From the NCBI RefSeq assembly GCF_900109355.1, contig NZ_FOBF01000026.1:1-64000 (forward strand): 64,000 nt of DNA, given 5' to 3'. The translations under genes were made by a program, and so were the position numbers. Below, piece after piece: positions 35,208 through 43,895 of the stretch (position 1 is the stretch's first letter; each line of letters starts with the position of its first letter). The notes beneath the pieces were generated by a model. It was not told the origin of the DNA, did not search any database, and saw nothing but the letters and a program-made list of their open reading frames with translations. This stretch comes from Nonomuraea pusilla (lineage in GTDB: Bacteria > Actinomycetota > Actinomycetes > Streptosporangiales > Streptosporangiaceae).

Positions 35208-36704
35208 ATGAACCGTCATCCGCGACGCTGGCTCATCCTCGTCGTGCTCTGTCTCAGCACGCTCGTGCTGGTCATCGACAACATGGCGCTGAACGTGGCC
35301 ATACCGACGCTCACCGAGGAGCTCGGGGCGAGCGCGCAGGACATCCAGTGGATCCTGGACTCCTACATCCTGGTCTTCGCGGGCCTGCTGCTCACCGCCG
35401 GCAGCCTCTCGGACCGCTTCGGCCGCCGCCGGGTGATGATCATCGGCCTGGTGCTCTTCGGAGCCGCCTCGCTGGCGGCCACGCTCGTCACCACCCCCGA
35501 GCTGCTCATCGCCGCACGCACCCTCATGGGCGTCGGCGGCGCGCTCATCATGCCGAGCACGCTGTCGATCCTCATCACCGTCTTCGAGGAGGACGAGCGC
35601 CGCTCCGCCATGGCGGCGTGGAGCGTCGTCGCCATGGTGGGCCTGGTCGGCGGACCGGTCGCCGGCGGGCTGCTGATCGCCCAGTGGTGGTGGGGCGCGG
35701 TCTTCCTCATCAACGTGCCCATCGCGATCCTGGCCGTCGTCGCCGCGCTGGCGCTCATGCCGGAGTCCAAGGGGCCGTGGCGCAAGCCCGACCCGGTCGG
35801 CGCGCTGCTGTCGACGGTCGGCATGGTCGCACTCGTCTGGACCATCATCGAACTGCCGAGGAACGGCCTGACCCACCCCGCCACGCTCGCGGGAGCCGCC
35901 GTGACCGTCGTCGCGCTGGGCGGGTTCGTGGTGTGGGAGCTGCGCACGCCGTCCCCGATGGTCCCTCTCGGCCTGTTCCGCGACAGGAACTTCACGGGGG
36001 GCAGCGTCTCCCTCACCCTGGTGGAGATCGCCAACGGCGGCCTGCTGCTCGGCGCCACCCAGTACCTGCAGTTCGTCCTCGGCTACACCCCGGCCCAGAC
36101 CGGCCTGGCCTTCATCCCGATCGCCGTGGCCGCGCTCGCGTTCAACGCCGTCGGCGCCACCCTCGGCAGGAAGATGGGCAACCGGCCCATGGCGGTGACG
36201 GGCATGCTCCTCGTCGCGGCCGGGTTCGGCGTGCTCACCACCCTCTCGCCCGGCGACGGCTACTGGGTCATGGGCGTCGCGCTGGCCCTGATGGGCGCCG
36301 GCAGCGGCCTGGCGGCGCCCGCGGCGATCGCCGCGATCATGGGCGCCGTGCCCGCCGAGCACGCCGGCGTCGGCTCCGCGCTGAACGACACCATCCAGCA
36401 GGCGGGGGCGGCACTCGGCGTGGCCGCCATCGGCAGCGTCCTGTCGGCGGCCTTCACCGGCGCCATGCCGGAGAGCGCGCCCGAGCAGGCCCGCCAGTCG
36501 ATCGGCGACGCCATCGCCGTGGCCGGCGCGACCGGCGACGCCGGGCTGGCCCACGCCGCCCGCGACGCCTTCACCACCGCGATGGCCTCCGGCTTCCTCG
36601 TGGGCGCGGCCGGCGTCCTCGCCGCCGCCGTGGTCGCCGTCCTCCTGCTGCGCGACCGCCGCCCCGAGCCGGCCCCCGCCGAGCCCGTCGCCGCCCACCT
36701 CTGA
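35208..36704 (+). CDS. MFS drug exporter, DHA2 (EmrB/QacA) type
   Basis: The 498-residue protein has about 14 membrane helices and the family motifs DRFGRRR (motif A, residues about 69-75) and the motif C pattern GPVAGG near residue 150. IDNMALNVAIPTL in helix 1 is typical of DHA2 proton-driven multidrug exporters. A TetR repressor is divergent from it. The pseudogene that follows begins 29 bases after the stop and may have been cotranscribed. Confidence 0.95.
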   Translation: MNRHPRRWLILVVLCLSTLVLVIDNMALNVAIPTLTEELGASAQDIQWILDSYILVFAGLLLTAGSLSDRFGRRRVMIIGLVLFGAASLAATLVTTPELLIAARTLMGVGGALIMPSTLSILITVFEEDERRSAMAAWSVVAMVGLVGGPVAGGLLIAQWWWGAVFLINVPIAILAVVAALALMPESKGPWRKPDPVGALLSTVGMVALVWTIIELPRNGLTHPATLAGAAVTVVALGGFVVWELRTPSPMVPLGLFRDRNFTGGSVSLTLVEIANGGLLLGATQYLQFVLGYTPAQTGLAFIPIAVAALAFNAVGATLGRKMGNRPMAVTGMLLVAAGFGVLTTLSPGDGYWVMGVALALMGAGSGLAAPAAIAAIMGAVPAEHAGVGSALNDTIQQAGAALGVAAIGSVLSAAFTGAMPESAPEQARQSIGDAIAVAGATGDAGLAHAARDAFTTAMASGFLVGAAGVLAAAVVAVLLLRDRRPEPAPAEPVAAHL

Positions 36705-36733
36705 ACCGCCACCTGCGAGAGGAACCCGCCCCC

Positions 36734-38736
36734 GTGGAACGACTCGACAGCGCCGTCTACCGGCGGGCCGAACGCCTGCTCAGGCACAACCGAGCCCGGC
36801 TGGTCCGCGGCGCGGCCGTCAGGCCGCGCTGGATCGACGGCGGCCCCCGCTTCTGGTACGCCGCCGACACCGCCGAGGGCAGGCGCTTCGTCGTCGCCGA
36901 CCCCGAGGCCGGCACCCGCGAGGACGCTCGGTCGTCTCGCCCGACGGCGAGCACGTCGTCCTCCTGCGCGGGCACGACCTGTGGACGCGCCCCGCGCGTG
37001 GCGGCGAGGAACGGCCGCTGACCCGCGACGGCGAGGAGGACCGCCCCTACGTCGCGGGCGCGTTCGTGCCGGGCGTGCTGCTCGGGAAGCTGGGCATCCC
37101 GCACCTGCCGCCCGCCGCCGCCTGGTCGCCGGACTCGTCCCGTGTGCTGACCCACCGCACCGACCTGCGGGGCGTGCGGGAGACGTACCTGGTGGAGGCC
37201 GCCCCGGCGGACGGCGGCGCGCCACGCCCGCTCAGGCAGCGCTACGCCTACCCCGGGGACGAGCGGATGCCGCTCGCCGAGCTGGTCGTGCTGGACGTCG
37301 CCACCGGCGAGGCCGTCCTCGCCGCGAACGAGCCGCTGCCGGTGCCGCTCCTGTCGCCCCTCACGACCGGGTGGGCGTGGTGGGCGGAGGACGGCTCGGC
37401 CGCGTACTTCCTGCGCCGGTCGCGCGACCTGCGCACGCTCTCGCTGCACCGCCTCGACCCCGCGAGCGGCGAGGTGCGCACCGTCGTGTCCGAGAGCGGC
37501 GCGACGCGGGTCGAGCCGGGCCAGGAGCCGGGCCGGCCGCCGATGGTCAGGGTGCTGGGCGGCGGCGACGAGGTGCTGTGGTACTCGCAGCGCGACGGCT
37601 GGGGCCACCTCTACCTGTACGACGCCCGCACCGGCGAGCCGCGCCGGCAGGTGACGTCAGGGCCGTGGGCGGTGCAGGAGATCGTCCACGTGGACGAGGA
37701 GCGCCGCGTCGTGCGCTTCCTCGCCGCCGGGCTGGTGGAGGAGGATCCGTACCGTCGCACGCTCTGCTCGGCCGGGCTGGACGGCGGGGAGGTCGTGAGG
37801 ATCACCGGCGACGCGCTCGACCACGTCGTGGTCGCGGCCCCGGACGGCCGGTACGTCCTCGACGCGGCGTCCACGACGGACACGCCGCCGGTGTCCACGG
37901 TGCGCGACTGGGACGGCAGGGTGCTCGTCGAGCTGGAGCGGGCCGACGTGAGCGCGCTGCGCGAGGCCGGGTGGACGCCTCCGGAGCGGTTCCGGGTGAA
38001 GGCGGCCGACGGCGTCACCGACGTCCTCGGCCTGCTCCACCTGCCCCCGGACTTCGACCCTTCGCGCCGCTACCCGGTGCTCGACCACCCCTACCCGGGG
38101 CCGCACGTCCGGCGCGTGTCACCCTCGTTCGACCAGGGCTTCTTCGGCTGCGACGCGGAGGCGGCCGCCGCGCTGGGGTTCGTCGTGATGGCGATGGACG
38201 GCAGGGGCACGCCGGGCCGCGACAAGGCGTTCCACGACGCCTCCTTCGGCCGGCTGGGCGACGCGGGCGGCCTGGACGACCACGTCGCCGCGCTGCGGCA
38301 GCTCGCCGCCGCCCGGCCCTGGATGGACCTCGACCGGGTGGGCGTCTGCGAGGCCGGCAACCACGACAACCGCTGCTACCACCTGTGGTGGGCGGAGACG
38401 TACGACGGGCCCGATCCGGAGGCGTACGCCCGCTCGTCGAACCTGGGGATCGCCGACCGGCTGCGCGGCAGGCTGCTGCTGGTGCACGGCGGCATGGACG
38501 ACAACGTCCACCCGCATCAGACGCTGCGGCTGGCCGAGCGGCTGATCGCGGCGGACAAGGACTTCGAGCTGCTCATCGTGCCCGGTGCCGAGCACGTCTT
38601 CCTCGGCTACGAGCACTACGTGACGCGCCGCCGCTGGGACTTCCTGGTGCGCCACCTCATGGGGGCCGAGCCGCCGGAGTACCGCCTGTCGCCGGTGCCG
38701 CCGGACGCGGGGACCCTGGCGGGCGTGTTCGGTTGA
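36734..38736 (+). pseudogene. S9 prolyl oligopeptidase (DPP IV type), decayed by a frameshift and two deletions
   Basis: The N-terminal part (GTG at 36734, to about 36925) is in one frame; the rest, from SVVSPDGEHVVLLRGHDLW on, is in another, and about 50-60 family residues between them seem missing. Later, DLDRVGV joins directly to EAGNHDNR at about 38348. Family members have roughly 25 residues there with the nucleophile motif GHSGGG, so the catalytic serine is lost. The Asp region (MDDNVHP) and His (GAEHVF) remain. A protein from the second frame alone could be made but would be inactive. Two independent losses argue for real decay, though assembly error is possible. Confidence 0.85.
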
Positions 38737-38787
38737 CATGCAGCCGAACGGCTGCCTATGGTTCATGCAGCCAAACGGCTGCATGAA
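38733..38787 (+). promoter_or_regulatory. Promoter with two palindromic operators for the ArsR-AHSA1 regulator
   Basis: -35 TTGACA (38733-38738), 18-bp spacer, -10 TATGGT (38757-38762). Operator 1, GCAGCC-GAAC-GGCTGC... (38740-38755), fills the spacer. Operator 2 (38762-38787) has 11-bp perfect arms TTCATGCAGCC / GGCTGCATGAA around AAAC. The two centres are 27 bp apart. The -35 overlaps the stop of the pseudogene. Confidence 0.85.
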
Positions 38788-38796
38788 CGGGATGGT

Positions 38797-39588
38797 ATGG
38801 ACGAGGTCTTCAGAGCACTGGCCGATCCCAGCAGGCGCAGGCTGCTCGACAGCCTGAACGCCCGCAACGGGCAGACCCTGCGCGAGCTGTGCGCCGGGCT
38901 CGACATGGCGCGGCAGTCCGTCAGCAAGCACCTGGCCGTCCTGGAGGCGGCAGACCTCGTCACCACGGTGTGGCGCGGCCGCGAGAAGCTCCACTACCTC
39001 GACGCGGCGCCCATCAACGCCATCGCCGAACGCTGGATCAAGCGGTACGACCGCCACCGGGCAGGTGCGCTGGCCGACCTCAAGGAAGCACTGGAGGGGA
39101 AACCCATGGGCAGTGACGCGTTCGTCTACACCACCTACATCAACACCACACCCGAGCGGCTCTGGGAGGCGCTCACCGAGCCCGCGTTCACCCGGCGCTA
39201 CTGGGGCGTCGAGCTGGAGTCGGACTGGACGCCCGGGGCGGCCGTCACCTGGAAGTGGAAGGGCATCACCATGGCCGACCCCGAACAGGTCGTGCTGGAG
39301 GCCGAGCCGGGCAGGCGGCTCGCGCTGACCTGGCACGCCATCACCCCGGAGTTCGCCGCCGCCACCGGCATGGACGACGACCTGCGCGAACGCCTCACCC
39401 ACGAGAGCCGGACGAAGGTGACCTTCGACATCCAGCCCGCGGGCGCCGTGGTCAAGCTGACCGTCGTCCACGACGGCTTCGACCCCGACAGCCCGCTGCG
39501 CGACATGGTCGGCGAGGGCTGGCCCGAGCTGCTGTCCAGCCTCAAGACGCTGCTGGAGACCGGCGAGACCCTGCCCGAGAGCCGCTGA
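38797..39588 (+). CDS. Fused ArsR regulator and AHSA1/SRPBCC domain protein
   Basis: The 263-residue protein has an ArsR winged helix (MDEVFRALADPSRRRLLDSL, MARQSVSKHLAVLEAADLV) with no metal cysteines, then an AHSA1-type START-like domain (YTTYINTTPERLWEALTEPA, RYWGVELESDW). In many actinomycetes these two are separate adjacent genes; here one polypeptide carries both, so a small molecule in the START pocket could control DNA binding directly. Palindromes around its own promoter suggest self-repression. No target other than itself lies downstream. Confidence 0.93.
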   Translation: MDEVFRALADPSRRRLLDSLNARNGQTLRELCAGLDMARQSVSKHLAVLEAADLVTTVWRGREKLHYLDAAPINAIAERWIKRYDRHRAGALADLKEALEGKPMGSDAFVYTTYINTTPERLWEALTEPAFTRRYWGVELESDWTPGAAVTWKWKGITMADPEQVVLEAEPGRRLALTWHAITPEFAAATGMDDDLRERLTHESRTKVTFDIQPAGAVVKLTVVHDGFDPDSPLRDMVGEGWPELLSSLKTLLETGETLPESR

Positions 39589-39609
39589 GCGCGCCGACGG
39601 GGGCCGCGC

Positions 39610-39972
39610 TCAGTACACCAGCGCCTGGACGCCCTCGGCCGTGACCTCCTCGACGAACGCCGGCGCGCCCGCGATGCGCACTCCCTCCATGACGTCGTCG
39701 GGCGTGATGTTCCTCCTGGCCGCGCACTGGGTGCACAGCGTCACCCGCCCCGCGGCCAGGACGGCTCCGAGGAGGTCCGGCAGCGGCACGGCGTGGGGGA
39801 GGCTGAACTCCGCCGCCCGGCCCGGCAGCGCGAACCACGACGACTCGCCGGTCAGCCACAGGGAGACGGAGACACCGCTCGCCAGCGCGGCGGCCGCGAC
39901 CGTGAACGCCTGGTTGCAGCGCTCGGGAGCGTCGGCCCCGGCGGTCACCTTGATCACCAAAGATCGTGCCAT
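39610..39972 (-). CDS. DsrE/DsrF-like small protein
   Basis: The 120-residue protein matches the DsrE fold (MARSLVIKVTAGADAPERCN, LLGAVLAAGRVTLCTQCA) with cysteines in CTQCA where sulfur-transfer relatives carry persulfide. Such proteins act in sulfur relay or are uncharacterised. It converges with the ArsR-AHSA1 gene. The 210 bases between it and the next gene (39973-40182) hold no further ORF that I can support. Confidence 0.85.
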   Translation of the reverse strand: MARSLVIKVTAGADAPERCNQAFTVAAAALASGVSVSLWLTGESSWFALPGRAAEFSLPHAVPLPDLLGAVLAAGRVTLCTQCAARRNITPDDVMEGVRIAGAPAFVEEVTAEGVQALVY

Positions 39973-40182
39973 GCCGTCACCCTAGTGCCCCGGCTCGGAA
40001 GGACACCGACGCGAGGCACCCCCGCGAGCTCCTTGGGAGAGCCGGCGGCTCGGTGATGGCACCGGCGGCCAGGGGGCGCGGCGGTCCGGCTGGCGCGGGC
40101 TCTTTCTTCCCGCGAGGGCGGCGCCGTCGCGGGCTCTTCCGCTTTTCTCAGGGGGGTGGTGGCGCGGATAGGGTTGGGGGAT

Positions 40183-40671
40183 ATGGAAGAACCTGAGGTG
40201 CACCCCGACCTGGAGCCGATCGCGTTCCTGCTCGGCCGGTGGGAGGGTGCCGGAGTCGGCGGCTACCCCACGATCGAGAGCTTCAACTTCGGGCAGGAGA
40301 TCGAGTTCGGGCACAACGGGAAGCCGTTCCTGACGTACGTGAGCCGTACCTGGCTGCTCGACCAGGACGGCAACCGGGTGAGGCCGCTCGCCACCGAGAG
40401 CGGCTACTGGCGCATGCAGCCGGAGCGGCAGCTGGAGGTGCTGCTCGCGCACCCCACCGGCATCGTGGAGATCTACATCGGCGAGGTGGTCTTCCACAAG
40501 ATCGAGCTGCGCACCGACGTCGTGGCGCGTACGGCCTCGGCCAAGGAGTACACCGCGGGCTACCGCCTGTACGGCCTGGTCAACGGCAACCTGATGTGGG
40601 CCTACGAGATGGCCGCGATGGGCAGGCCCCTCACGGACCACATGTCCGCGGAGCTGAAGAAGGTCGGGTGA
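40183..40671 (+). CDS. Nitrobindin-like heme protein (DUF1794)
   Basis: The 162-residue protein starts in the usual way (EEPEVHPDLEPIAFLLGRWE) with the GxWxGxG signature, has ten-stranded barrel spacing, and ends with PLTDHMSAELKKVG, whose His is the expected axial heme ligand. Nitrobindins bind heme-NO and are proposed to detoxify peroxynitrite. Next to nur here and in Streptomyces. ATG at 40183 has a GGGGGA stretch just before it. Confidence 0.9.
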   Translation: MEEPEVHPDLEPIAFLLGRWEGAGVGGYPTIESFNFGQEIEFGHNGKPFLTYVSRTWLLDQDGNRVRPLATESGYWRMQPERQLEVLLAHPTGIVEIYIGEVVFHKIELRTDVVARTASAKEYTAGYRLYGLVNGNLMWAYEMAAMGRPLTDHMSAELKKVG

Positions 40672-40679
40672 CAAGGGAA

Positions 40680-40890
40680 GGGCCCCGGGCGTACTCCGCC
40701 TGCTGATCAGGCGGGCCGGACGGACTACTGGGCCGGGATCTGTGATCCCGCCCCTCCGGCTGCCGCGGGGCCCCGGTGGTTGCCTCGTATTCGCCAACGA
40801 CACGAGACAGGGAAGTCCGCGTCGTCAGCGGACAACCACCTCGCTAGTCCAACTATGAATCACCATTGTTCGGACCACCTCCTTTCCGCG
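40680..40890 (-). ncRNA. Candidate structured RNA with a 13-codon ORF (minus strand)
   Basis: This gap between nitrobindin and nur holds several stable inverted repeats: CCGCCTG/CAGGCGG near 40697-40715, CGGGATC/GATCCCG near 40734-40750, a closing GGGCCCC.../GGGGCCCC pair (about 40682/40768), and TCCGC/GCGGA near 40814-40832. On the minus strand a ribosome site AAAGGAGG precedes a short ORF, and the ORF's end (GGTGGTTG) can pair with CAACCACC about 60 bases downstream, an attenuator-like choice of hairpins. No minus-strand gene follows, so a free small RNA is possible. Class not recognised; function unknown. Confidence 0.5.
40825..40866 (-). CDS. 13-residue ORF with strong ribosome binding site
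   Basis: ATG at 40866, ten bases after AGGAGG, encodes MVIHSWTSEVVVR and a stop. The strong site for so short a frame, and the pairing of its last codons with a downstream segment, suggest a leader peptide or a dual-function RNA. It could also be chance. Confidence 0.4.
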   Translation of the reverse strand: MVIHSWTSEVVVR

Positions 40891-40958
40891 TACCAACGAA
40901 GCTATGTGCTGGTCGCCGACGGGGGCAAGCGAATATCCGGCCGCCGTAGACTCGGGTC

Positions 40959-41372
40959 ATGACGGAGACGCAGTGGCACGAGGAACTCCGCGCGAAGGGC
41001 TACCGGGTCACGCCGCAGCGCCAGCTCGTCCTGGAGGCGGTCAAGTCGCTGGAGCACGCCACGCCCGAGGAGATCTGCGTCAAGGTGAGGGAGACGGCGC
41101 GCGGGGTCAACATCTCCACCGTCTACCGCACGCTCGAGCTCCTGGAGGAGCTCGGCATGGTCACCCACACCCACCTGGGCCACGGCGCGCCCACGTACCA
41201 CCTGGCGGCCGAGGCCGACCACGTCCACCTGGTGTGCCGCGGCTGCGGCGAGGTGATCGAGGTGCGGCCCGAGCTGGCCGAGGGGCTGGTCAAGGGCCTC
41301 GACGAGGAGCTCGGGTTCGCCGCGGACGTCCACCACCTGACCGTCTTCGGACGCTGCCGCAACTGCCGCTAG
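40959..41372 (+). CDS. nur: Fur-family metalloregulator, Nur-like
   Basis: The 137-residue protein has the Fur winged helix (RAKGYRVTPQRQLVLEAV, ISTVYRTLELLEELGMV), metal-site histidines (THTHLGHGAPTYHL, HVHLVC) and two CxxC pairs (CRGC, CRNC). Sequence and position beside nitrobindin match Nur of Streptomyces, which senses nickel and controls nickel uptake and Fe-SOD; a Zur or FurB role cannot be excluded. The ATG lies six bases after TAGACT (40947-40952), a leaderless layout. Confidence 0.85.
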   Translation: MTETQWHEELRAKGYRVTPQRQLVLEAVKSLEHATPEEICVKVRETARGVNISTVYRTLELLEELGMVTHTHLGHGAPTYHLAAEADHVHLVCRGCGEVIEVRPELAEGLVKGLDEELGFAADVHHLTVFGRCRNCR

Positions 41373-41381
41373 CCTGGGTGC

Positions 41382-42320
41382 ATGCGTAGCCCTCTGCTCG
41401 ATCTTCCCGGCGCCGTCCCGGCCGAGGGGCCCGACTCCGACGTGGCGGCACACTACGGCGACATCTTCGCCGAGCAGCGCGCGCTGGCCAAGGGCGAGGC
41501 GGTCGTCGACCGCAGCAACCGCGAGGTGATCCGGATCTCCGGCGCCGACCGGCTGAAATGGCTCAACGACCTGACCTCGCAGAAGCTCGACACGCTGACG
41601 CCCGGCCAGTGGACCCAGACCCTCGACCTCGACCTGCAGGGGCGCGTGCAGCACCACCTCACGCTGGTCGACGACGGTGAGAGCGTGCTGGCGCACGTCG
41701 AGCCCGGCACCGGGCAGAGCCTGATCGACTACCTCGACCGCATGCGCTTCATGCTGCGCGTCGAGGTGTCGCGGGCCGACGACCTGGCCGTGCTGTCCAC
41801 CGCCACCGAGGACTTCCTGGTGCCGCGCGCCGAGCTGCCCGGCCACCTCGGCCGGCCGCTCGCGGGCCTGTGGGCGTACGAGGCGCTGCGTATCGAGGCG
41901 TACCGGCCGCGGCTCGGCTTCGAGACCGACCACAAGACGATCCCGCACGAGGTCGGCTGGGTCGGCTCGGCGGTGCACCTCAGCAAGGGCTGCTACCGGG
42001 GTCAGGAGACGGTCGCCCGGGTGCACAACCTCGGGCATCCGCCGCGCCGCCTGGTGTTCCTGCACCTCGACGGCAGCGTCGAGACGCTGCCGCCGCACGG
42101 GGCGCCCGTGCTGCTCGACGGCCAGGAGGTGGGCGTGGTCGGCTCGTCGGCCCGGCACCACGAGCTGGGGCCGATCGCGCTGGCCGTGGTCAAGCGGGCG
42201 GTGCCGGTCGACGCCACGCTGCTGGCGGGCGGCGTGGCCGCGTCGCAGGAGGTCGTGGTGCCGCCGGACGCCGGCCGCAACGTCTCGATCGACCCGGCGC
42301 TGCGCCGCCGCATCCGCTGA
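41382..42320 (+). CDS. ygfZ: YgfZ/GcvT-like folate-binding protein
   Basis: The 312-residue protein has the GcvT-like fold and the YgfZ signature KGCYRGQE (about residue 205) with its conserved cysteine. YgfZ helps the assembly or repair of iron-sulfur clusters using folate. It starts ten bases after nur ends and has no clear ribosome site; TAGCCT overlapping the nur stop could be a -10 box for a leaderless message. Confidence 0.92.
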   Translation: MRSPLLDLPGAVPAEGPDSDVAAHYGDIFAEQRALAKGEAVVDRSNREVIRISGADRLKWLNDLTSQKLDTLTPGQWTQTLDLDLQGRVQHHLTLVDDGESVLAHVEPGTGQSLIDYLDRMRFMLRVEVSRADDLAVLSTATEDFLVPRAELPGHLGRPLAGLWAYEALRIEAYRPRLGFETDHKTIPHEVGWVGSAVHLSKGCYRGQETVARVHNLGHPPRRLVFLHLDGSVETLPPHGAPVLLDGQEVGVVGSSARHHELGPIALAVVKRAVPVDATLLAGGVAASQEVVVPPDAGRNVSIDPALRRRIR

Positions 42321-42378
42321 CCCCCGCGCCTTTCCACCTGCGGGCCAGGCATGTGGCGGGGGTGTCGCGCGTGCCCGC

Positions 42379-42402
42379 GCCTGTCCCGTACGCGGGACAG
42401 GC
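42379..42402. terminator. Hairpin between convergent ygfZ and dtd
   Basis: A 9-bp perfect stem GCCTGTCCC / GGGACAGGC with a six-base loop. Position suits a bidirectional terminator; no T-run. Confidence 0.5.
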
Positions 42403-42464
42403 GTGTGGCGGCCGTCCCGGGGGCGACGCCGCGGTGCCCGTTCATGGGGCGGGGCGGCGGGTGG

Positions 42465-42890
42465 TCAGAGTTCGAGGATCAGGGTGATCGGGCCGTCGTT
42501 GACGAGCGACACCTTCATGTCGGCGCCGAAGACGCCGGTCTCGACGCGGGCGCCCAGCGCCCGCAGCTCCTCGACCACCGCCTCGACCAGCGGCTCGGCC
42601 ACCGGGCCTGGGGCGGCGGCCTGCCAGGTGGGCCGCCTGCCCTTGCGGGCGTCGCCGTAGAGGGTGAACTGGCTGACCACCAGGAGCGGCGCGCCGACGT
42701 CGGAGCACGACTTCTCGCCGTCGAGGACGCGCAGCCCCCACAGTTTGGCCGCCAGCTTGGCGGCCTCGGCGCGGGTGTCGGTGTGGGTGACGCCCACGAG
42801 GACGAGCAGCCCCGGCTCGTCGACAGCCCCGACCGTCGTCCCCTCGACCACCACGGACGCCGAGGTCACCCGCTGCACAACTGCTCGCAT
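42465..42890 (-). CDS. dtd: D-aminoacyl-tRNA deacylase
   Basis: The 141-residue protein is full length for the family and starts MRAVVQRVTSASVVVEG. It carries both signature motifs, SQFTLYGD and the cis-proline NDGPIT, which remove D-amino acids (and glycine from tRNA-Ala) mischarged on tRNA in the cytoplasm. Divergent from the asparaginase gene over 60 bases. Confidence 0.97.
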   Translation of the reverse strand: MRAVVQRVTSASVVVEGTTVGAVDEPGLLVLVGVTHTDTRAEAAKLAAKLWGLRVLDGEKSCSDVGAPLLVVSQFTLYGDARKGRRPTWQAAAPGPVAEPLVEAVVEELRALGARVETGVFGADMKVSLVNDGPITLILEL

Positions 42891-42950
42891 GGCATCCCAT
42901 TCTGGCCCACCTGCGGCGCTCCGTAGACTCGTGCCGGAAAGGGGCGCGAA

Positions 42951-43862
42951 ATGTCGCTAGTTGTGGAAGTTGTCCGGTCGGGCTTCGTGGAGTCCACCCA
43001 CCACGCCCGCATGCTGACCGTCGACGCGGAGGGCCGGCCGGTCGAGACGCGCGGGGCGGTGCACGTCCCGGCCTCGCCGCGGTCGTCGATGAAGCCGCTG
43101 CAGGCGCTCGGCATGCTGCGCAGCGGCCTGCGACTGGAGGGCGAGCTGCTCGCCCTGGCCTGCGCCTCCCACTCCGGCGAGTCCTTCCACGTCGACGGCG
43201 TCAGGAAGATCCTCGCCGAGGCCGGGCTGGACGAGTCGGCCCTGCGCTGCCCCGAGGACCACCCGGACGACCGGGCGTCCACCGCGTACGGCCGCGTCTA
43301 CATGAACTGCTCGGGCAAGCACGCCGCGATGCTGGCCACCTGCGTGGTCAACGACTGGCCCACCGACACCTACCTCGAACCCAGGCACCCGCTCCAGCGC
43401 GCCATCCGCGAGACCGTCGAGGAGCTGACCGGCGAGCGGGTCGCCGCCTCCGGCGTGGACGGCTGCGGCGCGCCGCTGTTCTTCGTGTCGATGCTCGGCG
43501 TGACCAGGGCGTTCCGCGCGTTCCCGCTGGCGGAGGCGGGCTCGCCCGAGCGGCGCGTCTTCGACGCCATGCGGGCCTTCCCCGAGTGGACGTCCGGCAC
43601 GAACCGGCCCGAGGCCGCCATCATGCGGGCGGTGCCCGGGCTCGTGCTCAAGGCGGGGGCGGAGGCGTTCGACGCGTTCGCCTTCGAGGACGGCCGCGCC
43701 GGCACCGTCAAGATCGAGGACGGCTCGCAGCGCGCCAGGACGCCGGTCACGGTCGCGGCGCTGCGCTCGCTCGGCCTCGACGCGCCCGCCCTGGAGGAAC
43801 TGGCCCACCCGCCCCTGCTCGGCGGCGGTCGCCCCGTGGGTGAGCTGCGCGTCCGCCTCTGA
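42951..43862 (+). CDS. Asparaginase (PF06089 family)
   Basis: The 303-residue protein matches the class 3 asparaginase family with the active-site SxxK motif in PRSSMKP and the second motif CSGKHAAML. It hydrolyses L-asparagine to aspartate and ammonia. A GGAAAGGGG stretch lies just before the ATG. It follows dtd divergently, as in related actinomycete backbones. Confidence 0.92.
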   Translation: MSLVVEVVRSGFVESTHHARMLTVDAEGRPVETRGAVHVPASPRSSMKPLQALGMLRSGLRLEGELLALACASHSGESFHVDGVRKILAEAGLDESALRCPEDHPDDRASTAYGRVYMNCSGKHAAMLATCVVNDWPTDTYLEPRHPLQRAIRETVEELTGERVAASGVDGCGAPLFFVSMLGVTRAFRAFPLAEAGSPERRVFDAMRAFPEWTSGTNRPEAAIMRAVPGLVLKAGAEAFDAFAFEDGRAGTVKIEDGSQRARTPVTVAALRSLGLDAPALEELAHPPLLGGGRPVGELRVRL

Positions 43863-43895
43863 GGTGTCGGGGCCGGCGGTGCGGCCGGGGGCCGT

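Noticed and set aside
39973..40182. Gap before nitrobindin searched for a tRNA or small gene.
   Set aside because: No cloverleaf, strong ribosome site or conserved motif found.
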